From Strobilurus pachycystidiatus (Eukaryota; Basidiomycota; Agaricomycetes; Agaricales; Physalacriaceae): a stretch of 64,000 nt of DNA. The position numbers and the translations under genes were made by a program. The notes beneath the pieces are model-generated. The model was not told the origin of the DNA. It searched no databases and worked only from the letters and a program-made list of their open reading frames with translations. The DNA is taken from assembly GCA_019915135.1 (NCBI GenBank), contig JAHLMK010000003.1, positions 2,356,001 through 2,420,000 of the forward strand. Reading direction: 5' to 3'. Of this stretch, positions 54,040 through 64,000 are shown in pieces (positions within the stretch are counted from its first letter, which is position 1; every line of letters begins with the position of its first letter).

Positions 54040-57000
54040 TCATTTCTTCTTCTTGCTCGTGCTATTACTGCGACCATTGCGCTTGATAACACCACCCGCG
54101 CCATTTACAACTTTGGCGTTGGTCTTGAGCGGAGCAGGAGCCTCGCTGAGGTCCTCGATTTGTTTTCGGATCTCCCGCTCGCGGGTAGTCAGCTTGATGA
54201 GAGCCTCTTCCTGTTTTTCCTTCTCGTGCACAATATCGTCCTGACGTACGGCCTGCCACCTATGATGTCGCCAATCAGTGAGAATAGAAGACCAATTGAC
54301 GAAGAATGCTTACCCCACATGCCTCTCACAATCAGCCGGTCCAGGACACCACCACTCCTCCTCAGCACTGCCGTAATTCTCCAACACACCTTCTCCAAAC
54401 TCCTCCCACTCCTCCTCTCCAAAGCAGAGGCGCTGGTCCCAGCCGCACTCGTCCTCTTTGGTCTCAGTACGCTCAACAGCAAGCTCGAGCAGACGCTGCC
54501 GCCAAAGCGCGACATCCATGCTCCGCTTGACGCCCTCCCTCTGCTGCGCGACACTGTCGAGCTGGATTCTCAGCCTGTCGACTTCCCGCTCCCTCTTCGT
54601 GCGACTCTTCCCGATAGGCGCATTCCCCAACAGCACGACCAGACCTTCCCGGCGCTCAGCATCCTTGACCTTCTCCCACAGGACATCCTTCTTCCCGCCC
54701 TTGGCAGCGTACGCTTCGATCCGTCGACGCATGTTCTTGACACCACACTCAGCTGAGCAGTACTTGGAGACTGCTCCTCGCGCTGGACGCGGACAAGCGG
54801 TTGCAGGATCGGGGTCCTCGAGTCCGTTTAAACAACGAGCCTTGTAAGTCGTTTTGAGATTGAGATGAGGATGCTCTGAGCACAATGATCAGCAAGGACG
54901 CGTAGTCACAAAAAAAAACAGCCTACTCTGCACACACGGCGGACATATAAACAGATCCACCAAATCCAGCGAGGTATCCGCCATATCGACGCACGCAGGA
55001 TGATACCACTCATCGCAGCGATCACACCCCACCATCGTGTCATCCTGGTTGTACTTTGCCCTGCACACGCAGTATAACCGGTCGTCGTCCATCTTCTCCT
55101 CCTCCTCGACCTTCTCAGGCTCAGCCTCCTTCTCGCCTGGCAGCAAGCTCGTCGACCTCGAGCGCTCCGCCACCTTCGCCTTGCCCTTCTTCTCCGCCGG
55201 CGCCCTCCTCTCCGCCGGCGCCTTCTTCGTCCTCGGTGCCGCCGGCTTGGCAGCGCGCTTCTTGACCACGGGCGGTGGAGGCATAGACTCGCGATCCTTG
55301 TCCTTGTCCAGCTTCTTCATCGCAGCCTTGCGCATCGGGGGAGCGAGAACCATGGGCATTAATGGCGCTGGCGTCGAGGTCGAGGACGATGCTTGCGGAA
55401 CGGGAGTGGATGCGCCTGTCTGCGTGATGAGGTTCAACAGCTCGCTATCAACGTCCACCTCCATCGGCGTGTCTGCTCGCACAGACGGTGTCGGCGCACG
55501 CGAAAGAAGCGTCTCTTCCAGCTCCGCGTCAACGTCCATGTCCATGTCCATCGCCGGCGTCGGTGTCCGCCGCTTGGTACCACTAGATCCAGGCGAGTCC
55601 GCAAAGTGCTCGAGCAGCCACTCATGCGCGTCCTCTTTATCTTTAGCTTTCGACTCTCTCTTCCTCGCAGGCGCCTTCTCCTTTTCCTTCGCCTTGGGCT
55701 TTTCCTCCTTCTTCTCCTTGGGCTTCGCCTTTGCCTTCTTCGGTTTCGCGGCGTCTTTCTCCTTCCCTTTCGCGTCCCTGCCCGGCTCTGACGGCTTCTC
55801 GTCAATATCCATCGCCATGTCTTCCTCCTTGTGCTGGACCGGAGGCTTGGACCATATATGCGCGTTAACTGGACTCGGAACGATGGGCGTAGGCGGCATA
55901 ACACTCAACGCTCTCTCGACTTTCACCTCCTTCTCCTTATCCGCCCTCATGCTCATTTCCTTCTCCCGTTCTCTCTCCTTGTCGAGCATCTCGACCGGGT
56001 TGTGGTTGCGATGAGCGTGGGCGCGACCTTCTTGACTACCAGGAGGAGAACGTTTGGTCGTAGCCACTGGGTGGATTGAACGGACTTGCGTTGCGGGAGG
56101 AGGATGAGGTGCATCAACAAAGGGAGAAGGAGCAGATATCAGGGCCGGTAAGGGCGGTGACGAGCGACGGCGTTGTGATGGATGTGGAGGAGAGGGCTGA
56201 CGAACGATATGTTCCGGTGATCTTGCAGGAGAGCGACGGCGGTGCTGATCAAGGGCGGGAGAATGATGTGGTGCAGGGTATGGATAGGGAGGTGGTGGTT
56301 GCGACTCGAACGATTTGCGTCTCTTCTCGTGATGAACTTCGCGGGTTTCGTGGATAGCATGGTCCTGTCGGCGTTCGTAAGGAGGGAGGGCAGCTAGGGC
56401 TGGTTGTGGGGAAACATTCATGGCGGACTGCGCAGACTGAGGTCTTGGAGATGGGACTGTGGAAGAAGGTGGTCGGCTATGGTTGGAATGCAGATGTTCT
56501 TGCGCAAATGGCGGTGCTGAGTGTGGTGGCGGCTTTTTGTGTTGGAACTCCGTCGATTGTGGAAAGGGAGACATTTGCATGTCTTGGTCTCTGGACCGAA
56601 TATCGAGCTCCCGAGGGCGAGTCGGTGGAAATGTGGCAATGTCAGAAGCATAGTGGACGTCGCGTGGCCGATCCAACTGGGGGGAGGTTGTGTATGGGTC
56701 TCGTGTATGCGGAACAGGTGGTGTGGATTGAGGTGGCGTGTCATGAGGATGATATGAAGAAGACGGACGCGGTGACAAGATTTCGTGATGCGAACCAGAC
56801 GAGTCACGGCGAGGCAAGGATTCTCGATGATGGTAAGATAGCTGCGGGTCCCTCGGAACTTGGCCGTCTGATCGTTCTGATGCAAATTCACGCGGGTAAG
56901 GGTCTCTGGGCTGGGAATGACGCGAAGAAAAGGTGTTTGATGGGGGTTCTCGGTGCGAGGGGGGATCTCGCGGAAATGGGGCCGGGGACTGTCGCGATGT

Positions 57001-58174
57001 AGACGGTTCTCGGGAGAAGGGCGATAAGGTGTCGTGCGTCTGTGGCTCTCTGGACAATGCCGGCAGCGTGTCTCGGGCAAACGGAGACGTCGACTGCCTT
57101 GAGAAGCTGGGCGCATGTTCGTTTGAGGTCCCAGGGCCGATAAGAGGTTGCGAAAACTGAGGGAACGGCGACGGCGATTGTCTCGATGCCATGGAAGAAC
57201 GACGCTCTGGAAACTGTGCAAAGGGAGACATTACGTGCCCTTGAATCATTGTTTGTTAAAAGTGAACGGCATTTATGCAAGAATAACGACGGACCTGGCG
57301 GAGAGCGGACGGGCTCTCGCGAAGACAGCTGTTCTCTTTCCCGCGCAAGCTGCTCCCTCAGTGGATCCCTCGACGACGACGGCGACGGCATCATTGCATC
57401 CCGACCGTGTTCCCTGGACGCGCTAGCGGACATAATTGGAGATCTTGCTGGGTCCCTTGCACCGATGATGATATCCCGGCTGGACGGAAGATAGTGATGT
57501 TCGCGCGGAAGATGATCCCGGGGCGGTATTGAATCCCTGCGCTCCCTCGAGTGTTCCCGCTGCATGCCAGGATGCTCGGCACCGGGGTGCTCCCTGCCCT
57601 CCCTGGCAAAGTCTCTGGCGCTCATTTTCGGCGACACAAAGTCCCGTGCCGCGCCGCCGCCCATTGTCGGCGACGGAACGACAAAACGGTGCGAGTCGAG
57701 CGAGAGATGGGGCCGCTCGTTGGACGGGCTGAGGATGCGTTCTTGGACGGGTCGGGGAAAGATGGGGCTGCGGACCCGCTCGCGAGGCTCGACACGCTCC
57801 GGCGGGCGCGGATACTGGTCGATGAGCATGCGCGGCTCGGGATACTGGTTGATGAGCTGGGGCCGCCTGCCCTCCATGGACAGAGGTCTCGGCAGCTCGC
57901 GCTCCCTGAACGGCGGAATGCCGGGGCCCATCGTCTGGGCGACATGGTCGTGCAACGTGTCGGAATGTCTGCGTTTCTTGGGCTGGGAGAGCGCGGGATC
58001 GAATGCTGATATGCTCGGGAGCTGCGACGCGGCAGCGTGCACGAGCGCATCGAGGCCGGTGACGGGCTGCGCGGCGGCCGCTACGGCGGCGTGTGCGTCC
58101 CTGTCCGTGTCCTGCTGTTGCTCATCGTCTTCATTGAGGAGGGAGGATATGGTCAGGCGGCGGGAGGACATATG
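54040..58174 (-). CDS. SPP1: SPP1/CFP1-type PHD-finger subunit of the Set1/COMPASS H3K4 methylase
   Basis: A chromatin reader that ties Set1/COMPASS to H3K4me3. Four exons (58174-57295, 57239-54927, 54875-54314 and 54259-54040) total 3975 nt for 1324 aa. It starts MSSRRLTISSLLNEDDEQQQ. About 1000 residues are low-complexity, rich in Ser/Pro/Arg/His (repeated SRE/RDP/SPF units) and then Lys/Glu (KPKAKEKEKAPARKRESK). The PHD finger at about 1015-1060 is YCVCRAKYNQDDTMVGCDRCDEWYHPACVDM, ending FICPPCVQ. The CFP1 C-terminal region has KYCSAECGVKNMRRRIEAYA, CGWDQRLCFGEEEWEEF and WWCPGPADCERHVGWQA, then a coiled coil (EEALIKLTTREREIRKQIED). Yeast Spp1 is about 350 aa, so the N-terminal extension is extreme. 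No CXXC finger is seen. Confidence 0.9.
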
Positions 58175-58698
58175 GTGGGGGAAGGAGAGAAGAGTGATTT
58201 GTTTGGTAATCTGATAATTATTACACGAATTTGTACAACGAGACATTGCGAACATGCCCATGCACGCCCCACGAACGAGGCGGAATGGACGGCCCGCACC
58301 CAAGTCCCATCGTCGGCCCACCCAGAGGCGGCCTATCGCTCTCCTGCAACGCTACGGTCTCAAGGTCATCGACCCGCCAGTCCTTGCGGTCGGCGTGTCC
58401 TCGTCAAGATGCTTTTGTGGTGCTGCGCGGGGGTTAGCTGGGCGACGAGCAGGGCAGGCGGCGGCGGCGACGTACCAGTGAATATATGCGTTGGGAAATT
58501 GCTCTGCAAAAGCTCGCCTTTTATACGGCGCGCCGGCCAGAACTGTACAGCCGGATCGGGTGGCTGACGAGGACCCCGGGGACTGGGTGTCAGGGGTGCC
58601 CGCGGCCGGCCCAGATTTTTTGCAGTGTGTGCATCGACGACGACCACCACCGACGACCTACTGACCGCGCACTGAGCAGACCCTAAAGGGCCCCGAAA
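58175..58698. promoter_or_regulatory. Divergent promoter region SPP1-like / STM1-like
   Basis: 524 bp between two divergent starts, GC-rich towards the STM1-like side. No coding feature supported. Confidence 0.4.
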
Positions 58699-59902
58699 AT
58701 GTCGGTGGCTACCAAAAACCCTTTCGCCTTGTTGGACGGTGCGTCGCCTGCGTCCCAGATCAGCCCAATCTCACGCACTCAGCAGAGGACAGCTCTCGTC
58801 CCGCGTCTCCTCCTCCCCAGAAGCAGGATCCGCCCGCTGCTCCCGCTGCTGCCCCCCGTGGCGGCGCCAAGAACCGCGGCGGCCCTGCGTCGCGCGGCGG
58901 CAAGTACTACCCGCGCGGCGGCGCTCGAACATCGGCACCAGGAGATGGAAACCTGAACCAGGACGGCGTCCAAGAGCCCGCCACACCTGACCGCAAATGT
59001 ACGTAGATCAGCCCAGATCGCACCAGAATCGCGCTCATTGCTCGCCAGTCGAAGGCCGTGGACGCGGTCGCGGCGGTCGTGGTGCAGGTGCCCGTGGCGG
59101 CCGTGGCAGACCTTTCGACAGGCAGAGCCAGACCGGCAAGACGTGTGTATCTTCCCATCGAGCGCATCGTCGTCGCATCTCACGTCCCTGCGCAGCGACT
59201 CTGACAAGAAAATCCACCAGGGCTGGGGCGGCGATGATGGCGCGTCCGAGCTCAAGCAGGAGGAAGCCGCCGCCACCGACGCCGTAGCCGACTCAGAGGG
59301 ATGGGGCGCTGCTCCTGGCGATGCCGCCGACTGGGGCAGTGCCGCACCCGCCGCTCCTGCCAACGGCGAGGCATCCACGCCCACCGAGAAGCCTCAGGGC
59401 GACAAGCCTCCGCGCCGCGAGCGTGAGCCCGAAGAGGAAGACAACACTCTCACTTTGGACCAGTACCTTGCCCAGAAGAAGGCGGACGAGCTCGCTGGCG
59501 TCGCAAAGCTCGAGGCTCGCAAGGTCGAAGACGGCGACTGGAAGGATGCCGTCCTTCTCCAAAAGCCCGAAGAGGAGGAGGCCTACTTTACCGGAAAGGT
59601 ATGCGCGTTTCTCCAAGCCCATCCATAGCTTGTCTCACACCCATGTTCAGCAAAAGCCAACCGGCAAGCCCCGCACCAAGAAGGAGGACAAAGTCTTCCT
59701 CGAGATCGACGCGCACTTTGAGCGCCCTCAGAGAGGCGGCGGACGTGGCCGTGGACGCGGCGAGGGACGCGGACGTGGCGAAGGTCGCGGTCGTGGCGAG
59801 GGACGTGGTCGTGGCGGAGGTGCCGGCCGTGGAGCTGCCCGGGCAGCGAATACCGCCACCGTCGACGTCGACGACGAGTCGGCCTTCCCTTCGCTTTCTT
59901 GA
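58699..59902 (+). CDS. STM1: STM1 / HABP4 (SERBP1)-family ribosome-associated RNA-binding protein
   Basis: Members bind mRNA and clamp dormant 80S ribosomes. Exon 1 (58699-58738) encodes MSVATKNPFALLD, a typical Stm1 start. The next exons give an RGG-rich region (PRGGAKNRGGPASRGGKYYP, EGRGRGRGGRGAGARGGRGR), then PFDRQSQTGKTDSDKKIHQGWGG, the conserved HABP4 motif. An acidic/Ala-rich stretch follows, then NTLTLDQYLAQKKADELAGV. The last exon carries PRTKKEDKVFLEIDAHFERP, a second long RGE/RGG tract, and FPSLS. At least five exons. The arginine-glycine tracts are likely methylated and RNA-binding. Confidence 0.93.
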
Positions 59903-60708
59903 AAGCCGCCCTAAAACAACACTTGCGCAGTTACTTATATGTCTGTAATCGATCCATTGGGGCCTGCAGTGTATTTTCATTGTACATACAAATGCTGATA
60001 TCTCAAAACTCTCGTCCTTGTGCATAAAGGCGCGCTGTATCACTCACGCGTCGCGATCGCCTATCTACTGATGTTTCTTCAAACAAGGTGACCAGTCTCC
60101 CGTACGTGGCGCAATGTCGGACCGTGCCATCCAGAGAGCCAGCCCAGACTCAGTCAGTACAACGATGACTATATTCACAAATACATGCTTTGCTCTCGAA
60201 GAAACCGCGAGCAGAGTACCGACCAAATTTTGAGCCTCCCGTTTTGCTCTTTGGGCGATACAAATGGGACTATGCTGATAACGTGGGAATTTCGAACTGG
60301 GTATCTTGAGAGATGTGAAACATTCTCGTGGCATCTGCATTCTTAGAAACTCAGGCGCTGGTGACGGTGTTTCACAATTCCGTGTCTTAACCATCCCGTT
60401 CGTCTTGAGGCTTTCTCTATACACGCAAACTTCTCCTTCCTTGTAAAGGGGGGAAAGTTTGAAGCGCGTTCAGCGTGCTGAACTGAGCCCAGCCCGCTGC
60501 CGACTACAACGACCAGCAACTAGACAAGGTCTTTTCTTACCAACATCTCAGATCTCTACGCCGCCTTTTGAGGGACTCGGTGGGTAGGGCGCTCTCAATT
60601 TAATCTCCTCATGCCGGCTTCACACTCATTCTTCATTGCTAGTGTCCCTGCTATGTCGAAGAATAACAGCCTGATCTTACTTATCCTCTCCGTTCCATAT
60701 TCTTCGAG
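59903..60708. other. Intergenic between convergent genes
   Basis: About 800 bp between the STM1-like and ALDH stop codons. A 119-codon minus-strand frame (60065-60424) lacks an ATG at its start and resembles nothing; no gene is claimed. Confidence 0.45.
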
Positions 60709-62719
60709 TTAGTGAGGCGTAAATACGTCGGCATTGACCATCTTCAGACCCTCTTCTGTGTAGGGAGGATAGAAAACCGTCAAATGAGGGTCGATGCTGA
60801 TGGAACTGATTCAGAGAAGAGACGCATGAACTTGACAAGAGAATACTCACGCGGCAGGTACGTCAATAGACGCCCGCACGTAGGAAAACTCGTCCATAAC
60901 AAAGGGTAAGTTGCATCGTCCCGCTGTTAGATATTGAATATAGCTCCTTCTAGGCAAGAACAGAGAACGTACATCCTGACGGCCCCACACCACCATACGG
61001 TAGCTCGAGGACTAGCAGACCAAAGTCGTCAGAAGTGGAAGAGGTGGTTGTCAAATGATCACTGACCCGCCATCTGAAGGAAACAAGCATTATAGATAAT
61101 GCTGCCACTGGTGGTCGTCAAGTCGACTGCCATGATATCGTTAGTGAGTTGAGGTAGTTTGGGAACCACAACTAACTCGACTTCTTGAGAGACTCGTTCT
61201 CAGTAAACGCGTAGATCGCCATGGGAGTTTCTCTTCAATCACGTCGACATCGTCAAATTTCCTACAAGCGGCTCGAGGACGACTAACCTTCCACGAACGA
61301 AATTGACGGCATCCTCGAGGGTATGAACCTCGATGATCGGCAGAATGGGTCCGAATATCTCCTGTTGCATCAAGGCATCGTCTTCCTTCACATGTACGAG
61401 GACTGTAGGCTCTATAGCCAACCTGCTCTCGTCTATGTTGCCGCCCAAGACGATCTGGCCTTTCGTATCGCGTAAAAGGGTCTGAAGCCTCCGGAAATGG
61501 GCAAGCGACACGATGTGAGAGTAAGAGTCCGACTGGAAAGAGCCTTCAGGGTAAAATTGCGTAAGAGCGCGTCGGAAAGCCGCAACTACGGCATCACGGG
61601 CTGAGCGCGGGATTACGATGAAATCGGGAGAGACACATATCTATGTAGGTACTACGCGTCAGAAAGGACTAGAGAGCTCGTCAGGCTTAAATGCACACCT
61701 GTCCGGCATTAGTGCACTTGCCCATCATAATTCTGCGTGCGGCAACATCCAGGTCGTAGGAAGGATCTATGATGACTGGGCACTTTCCACCGAGTTCGAG
61801 TGTTATGGGTGTGAGCTGCTCCGCCGCGGCTCGCGCAATTATCCGACCGACAGAAGAGTTTCCAGTGTAGAATACTGCACAGGTTCAGACATGTCGGGGC
61901 TCCGTAGATGACGAGTACTCACTATGATTCCCTGTAACGATTCATTATGTTACTGAAATCACAGTGAAAGAGCGATCGATCTTACACTTGAGCTGGAGGA
62001 GTCTTGTTGTCTCGGGCACGGCGCCAAGAACGATTCTGAACGCGCGTGTATCGAGATACTTGGGTACGAGGTCTGCCATTGTCTGAGAGAAGTGCGGAGA
62101 TATCTCCGATGGTTTCACGACGCAACAGCACCCTGCGGCAATAGCTCCAATGAATGGGACGGCGGAAAGGAATAAAGGGTAGTTCCATGGCCTATCATAT
62201 TGTTGGGAAGGTTGTTACAGGAGATGCAGGGGACGAGGGGACGTACGAAATCACCAGAGCAACTCCCTTAGGACGCTTTACCGTGTTTGGTGTCCAAATC
62301 TTATAGATAGAAGACACAACGCCACTCAGATCATTCACAGACGACCAAGCAGGGAGCATCTTGGCAGCAATGGAAGCACATCCGATGGGTCCGCTGATTT
62401 CGACCGTGTACGTCTCCATGTAAGGACGACCGAGATCCTACAAATAGCTCAGTCCATGTATGATCCACTGATCAGGTTCAGCGAGTACCTTCAATACACT
62501 GTCAGCGAGAGCCTTGTGGTTCTCACGAAACATCTTGACGATTTGCATGAGTTGCTGCTGGCGCCATTCCACGGGCAAGGTCAGGCCTGAATCGAATGTT
62601 TTGCGGAGCTCTGCGTGTATCTGTAACATACTTCTTGAGCATGATGGTGCGGAACGTGGATGCTGAAGCGCTGATGCGAGACCGACCTTTGGCAAGTCGT
62701 CTATTGGCGTGTAGACCAT
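60709..62719 (-). CDS. Aldehyde dehydrogenase (ALDH3/HFD1-like)
   Basis: NAD(P)-dependent oxidation of aldehydes, by kinship probably fatty aldehydes. ATG at 62719 ([11 protein letters not shown]), spliced to [70 protein letters not shown] (oxyanion Asn) and [10 protein letters not shown] follow, then [29 protein letters not shown] (general-base Glu). The nucleophile Cys is in [33 protein letters not shown] and [10 protein letters not shown] are next, ending [20 protein letters not shown]; stop 60709-60711. About nine exons. No C-terminal membrane anchor is seen, unlike yeast Hfd1. All catalytic residues are present. Confidence 0.92.
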
Positions 62720-63417
62720 GATGATTTCAGGTGGGAGTTAGAGCCCTGGGGAGAGATGCGCCTGTTTAAGTATTACAAAATGCACACATGACCCTGCTCG
62801 AACCAGGAGAGGATGTGTGGCAATCGAGCGGAAACTCAAATGCTGAGCAAGCCGCTCGTGAGACTCGGGCGGACTGATGCCGGGAGAGACGGTCGAACAT
62901 TCGCATCCCACGAGCGCTGTTCATACCAATGAGAGGCAGCAAGGCGACAACCGGGAGGACTAGACTCACATTTTCAGTGAAACAGACGCGCTTAGCGCTC
63001 ATACCGAGATAGCCGAACCAATTGGCAAGCTCGGTAGCTGCGGACTGAGTATTAGTGGCCGAACCACACCGTCATGGCTGACTGAGTGACTTTCTGACAT
63101 GGATGTTTCACTAGAACTATGCAACTAGTCTAAGATTAGCTGCTAGTTCTGCGTCTATGCTGTCAGTCAAAGCGCTTACAACTGACACTCACGATATTTC
63201 CATGGTGCATACACTTGACTTATCAAAAGTCGCCCATTGCGAAGGACACCGACTGTTTGATCAAGCAAAAGAGGAAGGAAGATCAGAGCGCGTACGTACA
63301 TGCTTGAGGGGATTCGAGAATGCGTCATCGTCAGCATTCGACGCGGTGTAGTTGCCTCTGGGGTAAGCCGATCTTGCCTTTTGACTCCCAACTTCGTTAC
63401 TACTTTTGTTTGTCGAG
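62720..63417. other. Divergent intergenic region ALDH / histidine phosphatase
   Basis: About 700 bp. Minus-strand open stretches (for example ELANWFGYLGMSAKRVCFTEN near 63000, followed by GTGAGT) could be exon-like, but no complete gene can be built and none is recognised. Confidence 0.35.
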
Positions 63418-64000
63418 ATGGTTGAAAAAATCTTCATACTTCGTCACGGTATGTCGCAATAATACCCAAAACACCATCAACGCTGATCAGGCTCGTTTGT
63501 AGGATTCCGTCTGAACTGGGTCGTGACGAACTGGTCCGGTTTCCACTTCCTGCTAGCGAGATGGTCTCATTCACGTTCGTATTAGGAAGAGCGTGACTGG
63601 ATTACCTCGCGATCCTCCTCTCGCCGCTCTGGGAGAAACCCAGGCCAAGGAAGTCGCTGACTACTTCCTCTCCCTTCCCGAGTCTGAGAGACCCACCGCG
63701 ATATTCTCCTCGCCTTACTATCGCTGCATCCAGACATCTGTCCCAGTCTCCCAGGCCCTCGGCATCCCCATCTACATGGAACACGGTATATCCGAGTGGT
63801 ATGCCCCCGTCGCACCCAACACAGGACTCCATCCACGTCCCGGCCCAGCGTCCTCCCTCACCCAGTACTTCCCAGAAAACGTCATCGACCCATCAGGCTG
63901 GAAGTCTATCCATTACCCATCCCGCAAGGGCGAGACTGTCGCCCAGATACACGATCGCGTGGAAGAGTTCTTGACTGACTTTGTCGCGATCCGACCACCC
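63418..64000 (+). CDS. Phosphoglycerate-mutase-like histidine phosphatase (3' end missing)
   Basis: A histidine phosphatase superfamily member. ATG at 63418. Three exons in view read MVEKIFILRHGFRLNWVVTN, WKSVTGLPRDPPLAALGETQ and AKEVADYFLSLPESERPTAI. The RHG motif carries the phospho-accepting His and is split by the first intron (CAC G / GA). The second donor is GTCCGG, giving NWKSVTGLPRDPP. FSSPYYRCIQTSVPVSQALG and MEHGISEWYAPV follow, the usual fungal variant of the second motif. The reading frame runs open through the right edge (VEEFLTDFVAIRPP). The substrate is not predictable; relatives include Tfc7-like and general phosphatases. Confidence 0.9.

Noticed and set aside
55037..56014. 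325-codon plus-strand ORF antisense to the SPP1-like gene
   Set aside because: It is the mirror of the Lys/Glu/Ser/Pro low-complexity coding region; the minus strand contains the PHD finger and intact splice sites.
60065..60424. 119-codon minus-strand ORF between STM1-like and ALDH genes
   Set aside because: Begins with a non-ATG codon and shows no recognisable domain; most likely chance in 3' flanks.
62765..62850. tRNA-like T-arm on the minus strand (CCTGGTTCGAGCAGG)
   Set aside because: The loop is out of register with TTCRANN, and no acceptor stem, D-arm or anticodon arm can be built.
1..64000. CRISPR arrays, bacterial insertion sequences, prophage or biosynthetic gene cluster
   Set aside because: Nothing of this kind is visible; the window is intron-rich fungal DNA with dispersed single genes.

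Overview
This is nuclear DNA of a filamentous fungus, almost certainly a basidiomycete of the class Agaricomycetes. The genes are compact and full of 48-80 nt GT-AG introns. The protein set fits: a DUF6535 membrane protein, a PL8 lyase, an M43 metalloprotease pair, an SRA/YDG protein, a DUF7923-CCCH protein and fungal-type F-box proteins. No species can be named. I reassembled the exon structures by hand from donor/acceptor sites and protein-family continuity; where I added up exon lengths (SurE, RPL15, both M43 genes, RPS3, NDUFA5, bL32m, MED9, LCP5, LSM1, the SPP1-like gene) the sums are exact multiples of three.

Layout. 1-3.7 kb: a RasGEF (minus, cut by the left edge) with an N-terminal P-loop/Ras-like module. 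3.9-10.7 kb: a SurE nucleotidase, a GH16 glucanase, RPL15 and an MFS transporter. 10.7-18.7 kb is the accessory part. It holds a complete 861-bp terminal-repeat retrotransposon in miniature (identical 283-bp LTRs, 5-bp target duplication), then a tandem ~2.46-kb duplication carrying two intact secreted M43-type zinc metalloproteases. 18.7-25.6 kb: a small Ser/Thr-rich surface protein, a conserved unknown, a delta-12 desaturase with 14- and 5-nt exons, and an SRA-domain protein. 26-33.6 kb: DUF7923-CCCH, SEC9, MPP10 and a SUR7/PalI-like protein. 34-41 kb: a PL8 lyase and DUF6535. 41-45.5 kb: RPS3, a thiolase, and a divergent pair of mitochondrial genes (NDUFA5 and bL32m). 45.5-47.5 kb has no recognisable gene. 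47.5-54 kb: two F-box-like genes, LCP5, a hypothetical gene, MED9, tRNA-Asp(GUC) and LSM1. 54-64 kb: a long SPP1/CFP1-like COMPASS subunit, an STM1/HABP4-like protein, an aldehyde dehydrogenase, and a histidine phosphatase cut by the right edge.

Most of the window is conserved housekeeping gene space: ribosome and ribosome biogenesis (RPL15, RPS3, MPP10, LCP5, STM1-like), mRNA decay and transcription (LSM1, MED9, SPP1-like), and mitochondria (NDUFA5, bL32m). Secreted carbohydrate- and protein-degrading enzymes (GH16, PL8, M43 pair) are interspersed rather than clustered. I see no biosynthetic cluster, CRISPR array or prokaryote-like operon. The most novel items are the young mini-retrotransposon with paired bZIP-type promoter sites, the protease duplication next to it, the stop-free 60-nt intron in the DUF6535 gene, the desaturase micro-exons, and the GTPase-like domain fused to a RasGEF.
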